A stretch of 34,733 bases of DNA from Sphaeroforma arctica JP610 (Eukaryota; Opisthokonta; Ichthyosporea; Ichthyophonida). Each line of letters begins with the position of its first letter. The stretch's first letter is position 1. The translations under genes were made by a program, and so were the position numbers. Below, one piece after another: positions 12,301-22,737 of the stretch. The notes under the pieces were generated by a model that saw only the letters and a list, made by a program, of their open reading frames with translations, searched no databases and had not been told where the DNA came from. The DNA lies in assembly GCF_001186125.1 (NCBI RefSeq), contig NW_014040468.1:47122-81854 (forward strand). Direction: 5' to 3'.

Positions 12301-13103
12301 GCCGGGACAGATACAGACTGCACCACACAATCGACTGAACCGTTTTCCAACCCGTCATTGGAGCTTGATTCCGAATTTTCGACATTTGACGTAGCATTTG
12401 TGTAAGTATCCATATTTAGTTCACCACATTCCGCAGAAGTGTCCCTTGGTAGTGCCGACGATATGAGGGATGCTCCGCTGGGTACTGTGCATTCGGAGTC
12501 ATGTGGAGAAGCCAGAATGTTTGTGCAATTGCTCAGGCTCCGCGCAATGATGGCGGTACGCCTCAAATTATCGATACCTCCTTGGTCACGCGCAATACCG
12601 TTTGCAGCCGGTACAGAACTGTCAAACACAAATCCACTGGCCTGGTCCCTCTCGTCCACTCGTGGTGTCCCGTTTCTGGCCGTCACGCTGTGGTAGTCTA
12701 TTGCAGGTGCTGAACGAACTACCTGTACCAAACTTCCCTCATTATTCACACAGTTGCTATTAGCATGATTTGGCAAGGCTTCGTCTATACCACTTCTCGG
12801 CACCCTGCTTAACTGCTCGTTATAGTTTTCACTCGTACCCGTCTGGTTTGCTGTTTGTTCTAAACCCAAGTCCTCTTGCAGTAAAACCTTACCATCCCTT
12901 GGCTGCTTGAAAGGTTCGTCAGATACATTAGAGTGTGGATCTGATGAGTTGCCAAGAGTAGCGCTCTTGGCTACATTATTCGCATATTTGTGTAACGTTT
13001 CGGTCGCAGTTGATCGTCTTCTAGGCTGCAGTGGGACGAACTTCTTGTAGATTGTCTGCCTCAAACACCGAGTCGGCACGTTGATAGTTTGCGAGCCCGA
13101 CAT
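3330..13103 (-). CDS. MCMDC2: MCMDC2/MEI-218-like MCM-domain meiotic protein
   Basis: Relative of the MCM helicases acting in meiotic recombination (mouse MCMDC2; fly MEI-217/MEI-218). Fourteen exons: 13103-10658, 10319-10087, 9902-9757, 9589-9430, 8416-8338, 7925-7836, 7329-7202, 6694-6540, 5614-5468, 5416-5368, 5083-5004, 4240-4150, 3630-3505, 3428-3330. Phases agree at every junction and give about 1,342 residues; the edges least certain are 9430, 8416, 6540 and 5614. Residues 1-612 are Ser/Thr/Asn-rich and look disordered. MCM N-domain is about 613-890 with zinc-ribbon cysteines 773, 778, 793 and 796; LIEDERYRVYGTQ aligns with human LQEDRKFRVLGDK. AAA-like part: INCAPLKS (958-965) sits at the Walker A place and LCLVHELSRL (1032-1041) at Walker B, both degenerate as in MCMDC2. 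C-terminal helices include QGYYVSSRQGG, AMAYTRLNLRAE and YDAIFAILLLEKS, matching human MCMDC2. Human MCMDC2 has about 680 residues, so this one is twice as long. Confidence 0.9.
7926..8337 (-). other. MCMDC2-like intron 5 with a fold-back element
   Basis: The intron runs from donor GTAAGG (8337-8332) to an AG at 7927-7926. It contains CTTCACTTCATGAAGGCT (8060-8077) and, about 100 bases on, the near-complement AGCCTTCAAGTGAAG (8180-8194). The stretch 8060-8194 could therefore fold back. It resembles a degraded miniature inverted-repeat element, but I see no target-site duplication. Confidence 0.4.
11265..13103 (-). other. Disordered N-terminal extension of the MCMDC2-like protein
   Basis: The first 2.45-kb exon encodes about 612 residues before the MCM fold begins at LYEELCTYLIS. 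They are rich in Ser, Thr, Asn, Asp and Gln, poor in large hydrophobics and without tandem repeats. The frame is open throughout without a stop and no internal donor/acceptor pair is required, so it is probably translated. Fly MEI-218 also carries a long disordered head on an MCM-like body. Whether the two heads are related is unknown. Confidence 0.7.
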
Positions 13104-14773
13104 CCTCTGTTGTGGCAGTACGTGAAAACGCTGACATTAGCATAAGTAAATTGTCGACCGTCAGCGATACGTTTAACGCTGTGATGACAGCTACATAAAC
13201 ACAGCCAGGGTGTGATCACTTGTAATACAAATAGAATCCTTATGTCAAGCATCGATACCAGACCCATTTGATAAGTCAGCCGTACTTGGCATGGAAACGT
13301 CAGTCGGGGACAAGCTCATCAGTCGAAATCTCATCCCCTGATTACATCCCAAGGGCAGCTGTGAGATCGAAAACAATACCACAAAGTATAACTGCACACT
13401 TGACGTAAATAACACCCACGAAATCTATAAACAGGAAAAACTTTGATATGTGCAGATCTTGTGCGTTACATCTCTCGCCACTGAACTAAGCCAGGTGAAA
13501 ACAGATAAGTGTTTGGGCTTGACACTGAAATGTTGTCATGGAACATTTCCCTACGACGTGCGCAGTACAATACGTCGTAGGCCGTCGCATAGAAATCGAT
13601 GGTACCGTCAGATGAATACATAGTTTTAATATACCACAATGAACACCAGCCATTGTAGTGTCCCTTGAGTCATGATTTGAACTAGCGTACAAGAACTCTC
13701 ACATACTCCATGAGAACTACACTTTAGTGACGCATACCATTCCTTCAACTCAAAAGCTCGTAAGCCGAGAATAGACCGGTCATGCACGCTTGACATCGAG
13801 CAAGCCCAAGCCAGTTACGGACTAACGATACTCACTTGCATGGTAATGAGCTCGTCCACGCTTCCTACAGATTAATCACACACGCTTCACAGTCATTTCG
13901 AGAATAGCTGCAACTTGTGCATAAAAATCTCATCACACTTGGGATCTAATTTTTCTCTACTGCAAGAAATAAAAAAGATGATTCTCGTTGCAAAGGCTGA
14001 ATGGATACCCGGCAAGCAACGTTTCGACATATATATTAGTATTTGATCATGATATTTCTCGAACACATATAAATATTAGTGGAATGATTATTCAATAATG
14101 TATCGATTGTACAACGGCCAATATTCATAAAGAAACGGATGGCGCCGTCAGATTAATGCAGGTCGACTCAGCGAAGCTCATGTATCACCTCGACTTGTCT
14201 GGCAATAGCTGAGAGCCTAGTTCATAGGTTCGATACGAATACTCACTATATTCCCACTGACCGTCCGCATACAAATACGTTTCTTATGTAGCCCACATCA
14301 TAGCATGTGCAGTGTATATGTCTACATACTACGTTGTTCATTTATATATGTAGTTCCCCCAATACTAAACCCCCCAAATATCCGTACAAAATCAAAATGA
14401 TATGTATTACGTGTGGCCCCGCTATGCGCAACGCGACTGTGAGTGGTGGGATTTCATCAGCCCGCCAACATTTTATTTAGAGATTGCGTACAATTCTTTA
14501 TTATTACACCCGTGGGGCCGTGTTATAAATACCCATTCACTCTCGCTTCAGTATGTACTATTTTTATTTATAACGTTCCGATATCAATAAGGACGCGCAG
14601 TTTGTGAAGTGTATGCAGATAACGGCTTTCAGACCTCAGATTCCGGACGTGAAAGTCTGTGCTTTTTTAGTATAAAGTAGTCAAAGTGTGTGAAGCCTAG
14701 ATCGTGCTTATATGTAATTGCCAATTACTGTAGCGATTAGAAGCGGTTTTCAACGCCGCACGCTTACGACATT
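13104..14773. promoter_or_regulatory. Divergent intergenic region between MCMDC2-like and USP16-like genes
   Basis: The two genes point away from each other across 1.67 kb, which must hold both promoters. Visible elements are a perfect 9-bp inverted repeat, CTACGACGT/ACGTCGTAG, with a 12-base loop at 13551-13580, and a TATAAATA at 14524-14531 that would suit USP16 transcription. Neither is proven. Short frames (13486-13692, 14402-14590) have no recognisable content. Confidence 0.4.
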
Positions 14774-17700
14774 ATGGCCAAGAAGGCACGCGCACAAAAG
14801 CGTGCACAGCGGGAAAAGGAAAGTCCAACCAGCAAACGTGATAGTAGCGAGAATGCTGAGGCTAGCGTGTCCGAATGCGACAAACACGTGGATGAGACTA
14901 TGAAGGTTAATAATGTGCGCCGAAAAATCACACACGTAACAAAGAAGATTCCCGAGATGCAGAACAAATGCTACGAGCTTTGTCTGACATGCTGCGAGCT
15001 ACTTCAGGGTGATATTACAAGCGGTGACAGTCTTGAAGTGGATGATATCGATGCACTCTTAGCAGGAGAGGATAGTAAAGATGGAGGCGGTAAGGTGTGC
15101 ACGGTAGAAGAACATATTGATCAAAAACGCTCTCACCACGTGACATACCGAATAGACAAGCGCGATGTGTGGTGCTACAAATGTGGGCACAGTGTGGACC
15201 CACAGAACTCGACTGTGCGTTCACTGGATCAAGTAGTTACTTTGATACACCAGAACTTAACCTTCTTGGGGGAACTACGGCGCACTACCAGTCCACAGAC
15301 CATGCAGAGCACGCCTGTAAGTGTAGGCCCTGCTGCAACGTCACGGACTATCTCAAAAACTCGACAAAATGCTGACCAAGAAATTGCAGGGGCATCTGGG
15401 GGCGGTATGATCAATCACATGTCAAGTTGTATTTAAATTGTGATTATAGTGATCCTCTTCGCAGGTAGATCTGCATAGCCGTATTCATAGTCAATAGTGT
15501 GTTCGCTTTTCCGTGACGTGTCTATATAGCTGGCAGCCACGCATAATATGTGTATATTGTCCCATAATTTAGTACTAGGTGTACATACATACATCTGTAT
15601 GTCAACGCAACTTAGGATAGACAAGCCTACGTAAGAGACAGAGTGCCAAACAGTGTTGCAAAATTGGATACGTGCAGACGATGTAGTTCTCAAATGCATC
15701 GACTGGAGATTTTTGTATAGCGTTTCGTTACAACAAGAGCATCTTTTTGCTGTTGAGTTGCCTTACGTCCTTCGACACCGTATTGTGCAGGTAGCTCATC
15801 GAAGCACAAACCTGTAGCATCGCCATTTCACGGCATAACACATTCGTTGGTCACTGTGTCATCCTTCCTGATTCTACTTCATGCACGCACCACCTGCGCT
15901 CTTGCAGTCACCGGTTTGATTAATCTGGGCAACACATGCTTCTTCAATGCGGTCATGCAGAACATCTGCCGGGGGGCTGGTGTAACTCAGTACTTCTCAT
16001 ACACCCGCGAGAACCGGGTCGACTGTGTGGATGGGTTCTGGCTCACTAGCGGTATCGAATCGAAGGACAATAATACAAGTGTGAACGATGATTCGAAAAT
16101 GGGCACAGATTCGAACTCACGCCCACAGAGGAAAGGCAAGTCTAAAGCCAATAGCGTGGGCGGTTTGGTTAGGAACTATGTTGAACTTGATGAGTATCCG
16201 TGGCCAATAATAGACACGTTCCGAACTTTGCTATCGGACATGAACGGCTCTTCGACCAAAGGCACCGCCAACCCGAAACGACTATTTTTGGAGCTGGTTA
16301 ATATCGCGCCAAACTTTGAGGGCTATCATCAACAGGACAGTCATGAAGCACTCAGGTATCTAATGGATGGATGGCGAACGGCTGAGAATGAGCGTAGGAT
16401 GCAAAGCGTGCCGGAGAAGCTTAAGAGTAAAGGTATGGTGCTTTGTAGGGCTATAATGATGTTAGCGGTGCGCGATTGGCATTTCCAATAGCTTCATTAA
16501 TAACGGTTGTGCTTGTAGTAGAACTAAGTGCTGTTGACTATAGAGTTCTTTAAAAAGTTACATTGTAATAGGGTACGTATCTGTGGACCCTGATAATACA
16601 GTATACGATCGCGCGCACAAGCCCACAATTATACATCCTTCCATTGCTCTTCACATCAAATCCCTGTCTGTTACAAAATATAAGACAATATACTCTACAA
16701 CTGCTCATATATGTCCTGCATTTGAATTTGTCGAACGCTCGAAACTACAGGCATGCGGGCCGAAGAACTGGGCTCATTTGTAGATACCCTGTACGGAGGG
16801 AGAACGTGCAATACAGTACTCTGTCACACGTGTCAGAAATCGTCTGTGATGTCCGAGAACTTTTTCGATCTTTCGTTACCGATGCCCAAGGTATGACTCT
16901 TATGTGGAATATGCAACGCACTGCAGACGTCGCTGACTTGCTTCATCAACGCAAGCTGAACGTTATATATATATTCTAGTCGTGATAATAACTGTAATGT
17001 AGTATCCCTTGACTTCGGCTTTTGTTGACCATATTACAAATTACTCAATGTGTGCGAGTTGCGCACCCACCAAAAGGTGCTTGGCTTTTTGCTGTGTATG
17101 TGTTCAATTTGCTTGTGACTCTAATCCATGACTAAACTCGTACAATGCATATCCAGCTCGATTACAGTGATAGCTATGCATCTGCTATAAAAACTACCGG
17201 TAGCGCACCCCGCTTGAGTAAACATCAGAAGAAGATGGCGGCACGCAACGAGAGGAAGCAGAACGCAAAAGGCAAGCGAGCTAATCGGAAGAAGACCGCC
17301 GCACAGACACATACATCTACAACTGAGAACGCGCCTGAGGCTGATCACACTGTTGCCACGGGAAATGTGGAGGAGAATGATCGTGTATCTGAGACAAATA
17401 ATGCAGCCGAATCTGAGCGGCCAAGGGAGGCTAATCGACCAATCGATTCTGTGCAGGTACCAGAGGTCGCCCAAATATCTGACACCCCTAGTACTTCTGG
17501 GACTGCTTCGATGTCTACCACCTTGATGTCTGCAGCACCAACAGAATCTGCTAACTCGGCTGATGATGATTTGGTAGGCTTCTCAAGCGATATTGCCGTC
17601 GAAAACATATATGAAGGAAGTGAAGATTGTAGACGTGCCGATCCCGTAGATGACGCTTACACTGGCCAGGAGTCTAAGGCTGATATGAGCGTCATCGAGA

Positions 17701-20325
17701 CGAGTGTGATAGCTGATAGTTTGGATGCAATCGAAGCAGCCGGAAATATTAAGGGGAAGGAAAGTTCAAAGGATATAGCTGAAGTGACCTTTACCAATAG
17801 TCGAGGATTATACAGCACCACAGTCGCTGATTGTAGAAGTGACAAAGCGGATTGTGAACACGAAGTTGTCACCGTTCGTGCGAACATGGAAGCCAATGCC
17901 ATTGTGAATAACATTTGTCGTGCAGAATGCAATGATGACGATAGGGGGTCAATTGAATTCGCGATAAAGGCGATAAGTAGCGCTGATAAATCTGAGAATG
18001 ATCATGGTGACACATTTGAAGACACTTCCATGAATAAAAAACAACTGACGGTAATTGAGTCTTTAGAGGTAGATGAAGGCGTAGAGATGGAGCAGTCAGG
18101 ACGTGATGCCAATTCTGCGACTGGAAAAATCATCTCAAGCACAACAAGTGGGAGCCCTGATACGGGTGGATCTATTACAGGGGCTGAAACGTGTCTAGTG
18201 GATGAGGATGGGTGCGATAGGAAGCGGAAATATGAACAGCAATCTCGGACGATGCACACGCACAATACTGCCACCGATAGTACCCCTACGGAGAGTCAGA
18301 CGCAAGCAGTGGAAACGAGCGTCGCTCAAAGTGTTGCCTCGGCGAACAATACGATGAACGAAGATGCTCCAGTATGTATAAGTGGAGTTGATTATGTTGT
18401 GAATCTCCCAAGTGATACTGTCAAAGAACACGTGTCGACAAGTACAATCACTGAGCAGACACTCCGGGACGAAAGTGGAGAAGATGTCGTATCAACTGTC
18501 CCTGTTGACAGTGTATTGGAAAGTATGCCATCGGACAGCACGTACTCTGGCGAGCACCTGACACAACCAGACCCCGAAGCTGCCAGTGCTCCAGCGAAGA
18601 ACGAGAATGCTGCTATACGGCCGGACGAGGCAAACCATGCCGTAACGATTAAGGAGTCACTGGACTGCGAAGATAGCTCGCCTATAACAAGTGATCAGGA
18701 TATTAGTGCGGAAACAACGCCTAGCAAGGCTAGTTCAAGTAGGCGGCAGAGCTTACCTCGTACAGCCAGACTAAATCCAAACGCTAGGATATCCCCCAGT
18801 GCGAAATCTTCGGGCTTGGGAGGCCTGTCTCTTGATGCCTGCCTGAACGCTCTTTGCTCGCCGGAGGAGCTGGTCGAAGACAACCGGTATGCAAGCACTT
18901 CTAGCTCCTAATATGTGTGTGGTATATTTGAAACCTGTATAGTGTTGCATTTTAGGTAGTATACACACACTTCTAGTTCTTAATTCAATGTCTCTCCTAT
19001 TTGTAATTTGTGTGATGTTGTATTTCAGGTGTGCGGACACGTGTGTAATAGATTGTACGAGATAGAGGTATACTCTTGTTTTTGGAAGTTGGGTGTCCGT
19101 TATCACGATTTTTCTGTGATATTCATCTGCGAACATGTGGGTGGTAGTATATGTCGACTCATAACTACAAGAATGTATTATTGTGAGTGAATGACAATAT
19201 GTACCGCTTTATTTACATTACGTATCTCTCATGCATCATTTGCTGTGTCTATTCCGGTCTTGAATCATTAGTTAATTCTCAGTCTTACCATGAGATACCA
19301 CCTTTCGTAATTAGTACAGGAGAAATTTTGCGCTCATACTGAAATCGTTTGTTGCCCTGACAGGTACCAATGCAAAACATGCAAGAGTCTCAGGGAAGCA
19401 ACAAAATGGCTGCTGGTGGACAAAATATCTCGCATACTAACAGTTCATCTGAAACGCTTCGAGGCCAGGGGCAAGCGTATGAGCAAAATTACAGACCATG
19501 TGGATTTCCCTCTGGTATTAGATCTCACTCAGTATTGTAGGTACGTCTATAGCGAATTCTCACCTTCACGACATGTGGACTCATTTACATATTCACGAGT
19601 TCTGTATTTACATATGGCAATACGATGTGAATGAGTCTGGGCCTGCTAGTGCTACGTTGTGCTGTTAGTCCATATATTTGCGAAGTTGAAAGGGTTAACG
19701 AGGTGTTCCGTGCTTGTATTTTGATATACACGTCCATAATGTGCAAACTAAATAGCCGTTATCGCGTCATCGACAATTATTTTCTTGTAAGATGGGCAAC
19801 CCTGCCGGTCAGTGGTTGCCACAAGGGACATATTACTCAATCCTTAGTCCGTTGGAGTTGTTAAATCACTGCTTACTAATCTTCTGTCACGATACTGGTT
19901 TAAAATATTGAACAAGCGCATGGCTATCCAGGGGATATGTCGACCCAGTCAAGAACCCATGCAGAGTCAGACGTTGTGGCTATGATACTCACAGACTGCC
20001 AGTGAACCGATCATCTCATATATACCCCGCAATAAACATATATTGACTTGTATCTTCTCACAATACTGTTTTACTTCCTAACAGCCAAACTTGTCGAGAC
20101 CCGGACGGCAAAGTAATTTCACAGGATTCCGCCGTACAGTACAAGCTGACAGGCATCGTGGTTCATGATGGGGGTAACTTAAGAGGTGGCCACTACACAG
20201 CGTGTCTCCGCAATAAAACATCGACAGGTTGGACGTATGTTAGCGATACGCACCATCGGGCTATAGATGAAAGTAAAGTGCTGGCATCTCAAGCATCGAT
20301 CCTATTCTACGAGCTAATGTCATGA
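14774..20325 (+). CDS. USP16: USP16/USP45-type ubiquitin-specific protease
   Basis: Cysteine deubiquitinase; animal USP16 removes ubiquitin from histone H2A and ribosomal proteins. Six exons: 14774-15320, 15908-16432, 16751-16890, 17157-18886, 19364-19540, 20085-20325, giving about 1,119 residues. Residues 1-30 are basic; the N-terminal zinc-finger region is about 60-160 and looks reduced. The catalytic Cys box is GLINLGNTCFFNAVMQN (Cys193), followed by a QQDSHE box (YHQQDSHEALRYL), the first finger pair CHTC with SENFFDLSLPMPK, and a 576-residue low-complexity insert that begins with a basic SKHQKK segment also found in USP16. The second finger pair is YQCKTC, the next block LTVHLKRFEARGKRMSK, then the His box GGNLRGGHYTA (His1076) and SDTHHRAI (Asp1094), ending ASILFYELMS like USP16. 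Exon 1 has a strong GTAAGT donor at 15317, but only GTGTAG at 15321 keeps phase. Transcription is divergent from the MCMDC2-like gene. Confidence 0.93.
17157..18886 (+). other. Exon 4 of the USP16-like gene: large disordered insert
   Basis: One 1,730-base exon encodes residues 405-980, placed between the two CxxC halves of the USP fingers. It starts with a Lys/Arg-rich helix (RLSKHQKKMAARNERKQN) that matches the basic segment of human USP16 in position and character. It continues as an acidic, Ser/Thr-rich tract without repeats. The tail LSLDACLNALCSPEELVEDN returns to the fold just before the second CxxC pair. The human insert is shorter. Confidence 0.75.
18887..19363 (+). other. USP16-like intron 4
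   Basis: 477 bases from donor GTATGC to acceptor CCCTGACAG, phase 2 at both ends. A CTTCTAG-containing motif occurs twice near its start (about 18897 and 18970). Nothing else was seen. Confidence 0.85.
19541..20084 (+). other. USP16-like intron 5
   Basis: 544 bases from donor GTACGT to acceptor TTCCTAACAG, phase 2 at both ends. Frames at 19631-19864 show no recognisable content. Confidence 0.85.
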
Positions 20326-21465
20326 AAGAGTGGGATAATTAAAAGACATCAATGAGACTTGGTTCGTTTTAATATGGTTTTGTGATCGTGTGGTCCTTAT
20401 CTATACGCTTATCTATGCGCTAGCTTGGTTGCGTAGTTTTTTTTAATTTGCCCAATCTGTTCATGATAATGGTCATACTGTATGTGAATTATTAGGTAAC
20501 TATGGAGAATGAAGCATAGCTGTAGAGTAAAATCACCTTAGGTAACTATGGAGAATGACGCATAGCTGTAGAGTAAAATCACCGATCCTGATAAATTGTC
20601 TCGAACTCCGGGGACGAGAACCACATATGCGGCCTTTGCTGAGTCAAATACACATCCAGGTTTTATTTGACATGCTTCCGAAAGTCAGAGTACTTTCTCA
20701 GTTCTAATGTTGCCTGCATAATTGCCTCAATGCAACAACAGACTTCTAGAAAGCAGTGACAATCGGGGTCTACGACGTTACATTGTTTCGGGTTATAAAC
20801 CGAATTCGTACCTTATTACCATGCGGAGAGGATACGAACGACCCTCACACTCGTTCGGGTCACCTTAGATCAGTATATTAATAATTATAAATTAAGTCAT
20901 TTATTTTAATGCCCGATGCTTTGGGACGCTAATTGTTCGCACAGCCGTGCTTCTTATTCTTCATAGCTCTTCATGTATTCCACCCATGTCTTGGATATGG
21001 ATAAACAGTATGACATTCTGTTAGCTCTATTCATATCTAGTCTAGGAAGTTGGAGCTTGTCACTATTGATTGCAGACTATTTTTACTGTTCTTGTCTCAA
21101 TTCTTTACATGCCTCACTATTGTTTGTACGAGTCTTTGCCCAGCATGTGTCTGTTTCACGTGTCTCTATTCTATACGGGTCTCTTTCCTTTGCTTGTCTC
21201 ACTTTTTTGCATCTATCTGTTTTTGCAAGTCACCTTTGTCTCTGCATGCAGCTATTCCCTATTTTCTATCTACTCTTTTACATGTCTCTTTGCTCTACGC
21301 CTACGTCTACCTATTCTGTTCATGACATCTATTCTTTGCATATTAAGTCTCATGTCTCCAATGTTTGCATCCTACGGCATCCTTGGTCTTCAACGCACGT
21401 GGTTACACATTCACTTGCGCTGTCACACACTCGACCACGTGGTCAACGCATTGGTGTGCCCACAG
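20326..21465. other. Intergenic region after USP16-like gene
   Basis: Holds a 46-base tandem duplication (20492-20583, separate entry) and a pyrimidine-rich tract at about 21050-21320 that is open in two or more forward frames because of its composition. A 30-codon open stretch near 20572-20665 reads like coding sequence but cannot be tied to a gene. Confidence 0.4.
20492..20583 (+). repeat. 46-bp tandem direct duplication
   Basis: TTAGGTAACTATGGAGAATG begins at 20492 and again at 20538. The two 46-base units abut and differ at one base (AAG against ACG). The near identity indicates a recent duplication. Confidence 0.95.
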
Positions 21466-21953
21466 ACACGGACAGACCCTTTCCGGCTTGATGAGTCTGA
21501 GAGGAATGCACGGAGTTTCCGACGATGTGGGAAATATCCTAGTGCCAGCGAACTTGCTATTTGTCAGCGTTGTGAACTAGATACCCTTAAGGGTCGGTGC
21601 GTGTAGCTAATCCACACGGAGCTCCTAGTTTTACACCGCGATTCTACATTTGGCGGGACTTCGGTACACTACCCTTTCGGTGCAAGCAATCGCACATGGC
21701 TTCAGGCGTACGCATACGTACACACGTGCATACCCCAACAAGGCTAACGCGTGATGGGTAAGCAGCGGACGACCGACACCAGAGCTCCTCTGGCCAATGC
21801 GAGCTCGTAGCGCAGCCGAAACTCAAAATGCTTTTGATGGATTGCACTCCCGTGCAAACAGGTGTGGTATCTGCAACAATGAGTATCTTCACAGACACTA
21901 ATAACCACCACATCACCAGTAGAGTATTGTCAGTGCTCGTCTGACCTACATGT
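21466..21953 (+). CDS. Possible exon pair with zinc-ribbon/OB-like character
   Basis: Tentative. After a good acceptor (GTGTGCCCACAG, ending 21465) a frame reads FRRCGKYPSASELAICQRCE, a possible zinc ribbon, and stays open to about 21596 with a GTGCGT donor-like site. After another acceptor region (21756-21783) a frame reads PKLKMLLMDCTPVQTGVVSA followed by TMSIFTDTNNHHITS and ends near 21953. The strand pattern and the ribbon followed by a small beta-rich unit recall the C-terminal OB fold of RPA1-like single-strand DNA-binding proteins. That is only a resemblance by eye. The upstream part of the gene and the exact joint are unknown, and forward frames nearby are also open. Confidence 0.3.
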
Positions 21954-22737
21954 GATATACATGCTTGTGCTCAGGTACCTACCAACCAAGACTCGTCGGG
22001 CTGTTGCCAATTGACCGTTCACCAGCATCCACAAAGCTGCCAATCAATCGCCACGCGAATTGAGGGTGGCAACTACGCTGATTTATGAATCTGCTGGCCC
22101 ATGCTACCCCCATCATAGCCACGGTGCTCCATTATATTCATAGAACCCTCATGCACGTGCACAGGATTGTGCGACTGATCGCGATCGGGTATCTCTATAA
22201 TTGACGCGCTGTCATACCCATCTAGAATCGCAAAAAGAGGAAGTGTACGTAAATAAAACTAGCACGGCTCACTCGGATAGTAGTTGTAACCCGTGACCCT
22301 TTTTCAATGTCGAAATTTACATGCTGTAGTGGGTAGGTGCACCTAAGTGCTCGATTAATATTTTTCAAACTCGCTTGAGATGTGAACACTGTTTCTGATG
22401 GTATTTTCTCAGTCGGCATTTTTCACAGCTACTACATCTTCGAAATCCAACTACTATATTTACGACTGAAAACTATGCTCCGATAGACTCAACGCCACTC
22501 ATTCGGAATTACACTCGTGCAAATAGTGCACAACTGGGATACACGTAAACTGGACTATCGGTATAATTTTCTGATACTTTTCTGGAATATGTCCGTAAAA
22601 ACTATGCGAAGGATAACTTGCACTTATTTTCTGATACTTATCTGAAATATATCCGTGTAAAAACTATGCGAAGGTTGTTTAGTGCGATATAACTATGCCG
22701 TAATTTAGTAACTTGCACTTACTATATAATCACAAGT
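21954..22737. other. Unassigned stretch
   Basis: Contains possible coding fragments just after 21975 (several frames are open behind a CTCAG) that might continue the tentative exon pair to the left. It also holds the duplicated segment at 22567-22674. No gene is supported. Confidence 0.35.
22567..22674 (+). repeat. Imperfect local duplication
   Basis: TTTTCTGATACTT followed by ACTATGCGAAGG occurs at 22567-22612 and again at 22627-22674 with a few substitutions and a 2-base insertion. AACTTGCACTTA also recurs at about 22615 and 22710. It lies just beyond the stop of the bestrophin-like gene, in its probable 3' flank. Confidence 0.85.

Noticed and set aside
10965-12713. Several plus-strand frames of 60-90 codons
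   Set aside because: They lie antisense to the 2.45-kb first exon of the MCMDC2-like gene and have no recognisable content.
14221-14245. GGTTCGATAC resembling a tRNA T-arm
   Set aside because: No matching acceptor, D-arm or anticodon arm could be found around it, so no tRNA is called. The similar GGTTCGATATC at about 8933 also fails.
17345-18431. Minus-strand frames of 78-91 codons
   Set aside because: Antisense to the open 1.73-kb exon of the USP16-like gene; low-complexity coding sequence often leaves the reverse strand open.
21644-21916. 90-codon minus-strand frame
   Set aside because: It overlaps the better-looking plus-strand candidate exon, has no recognisable motif and no clear splice partners.
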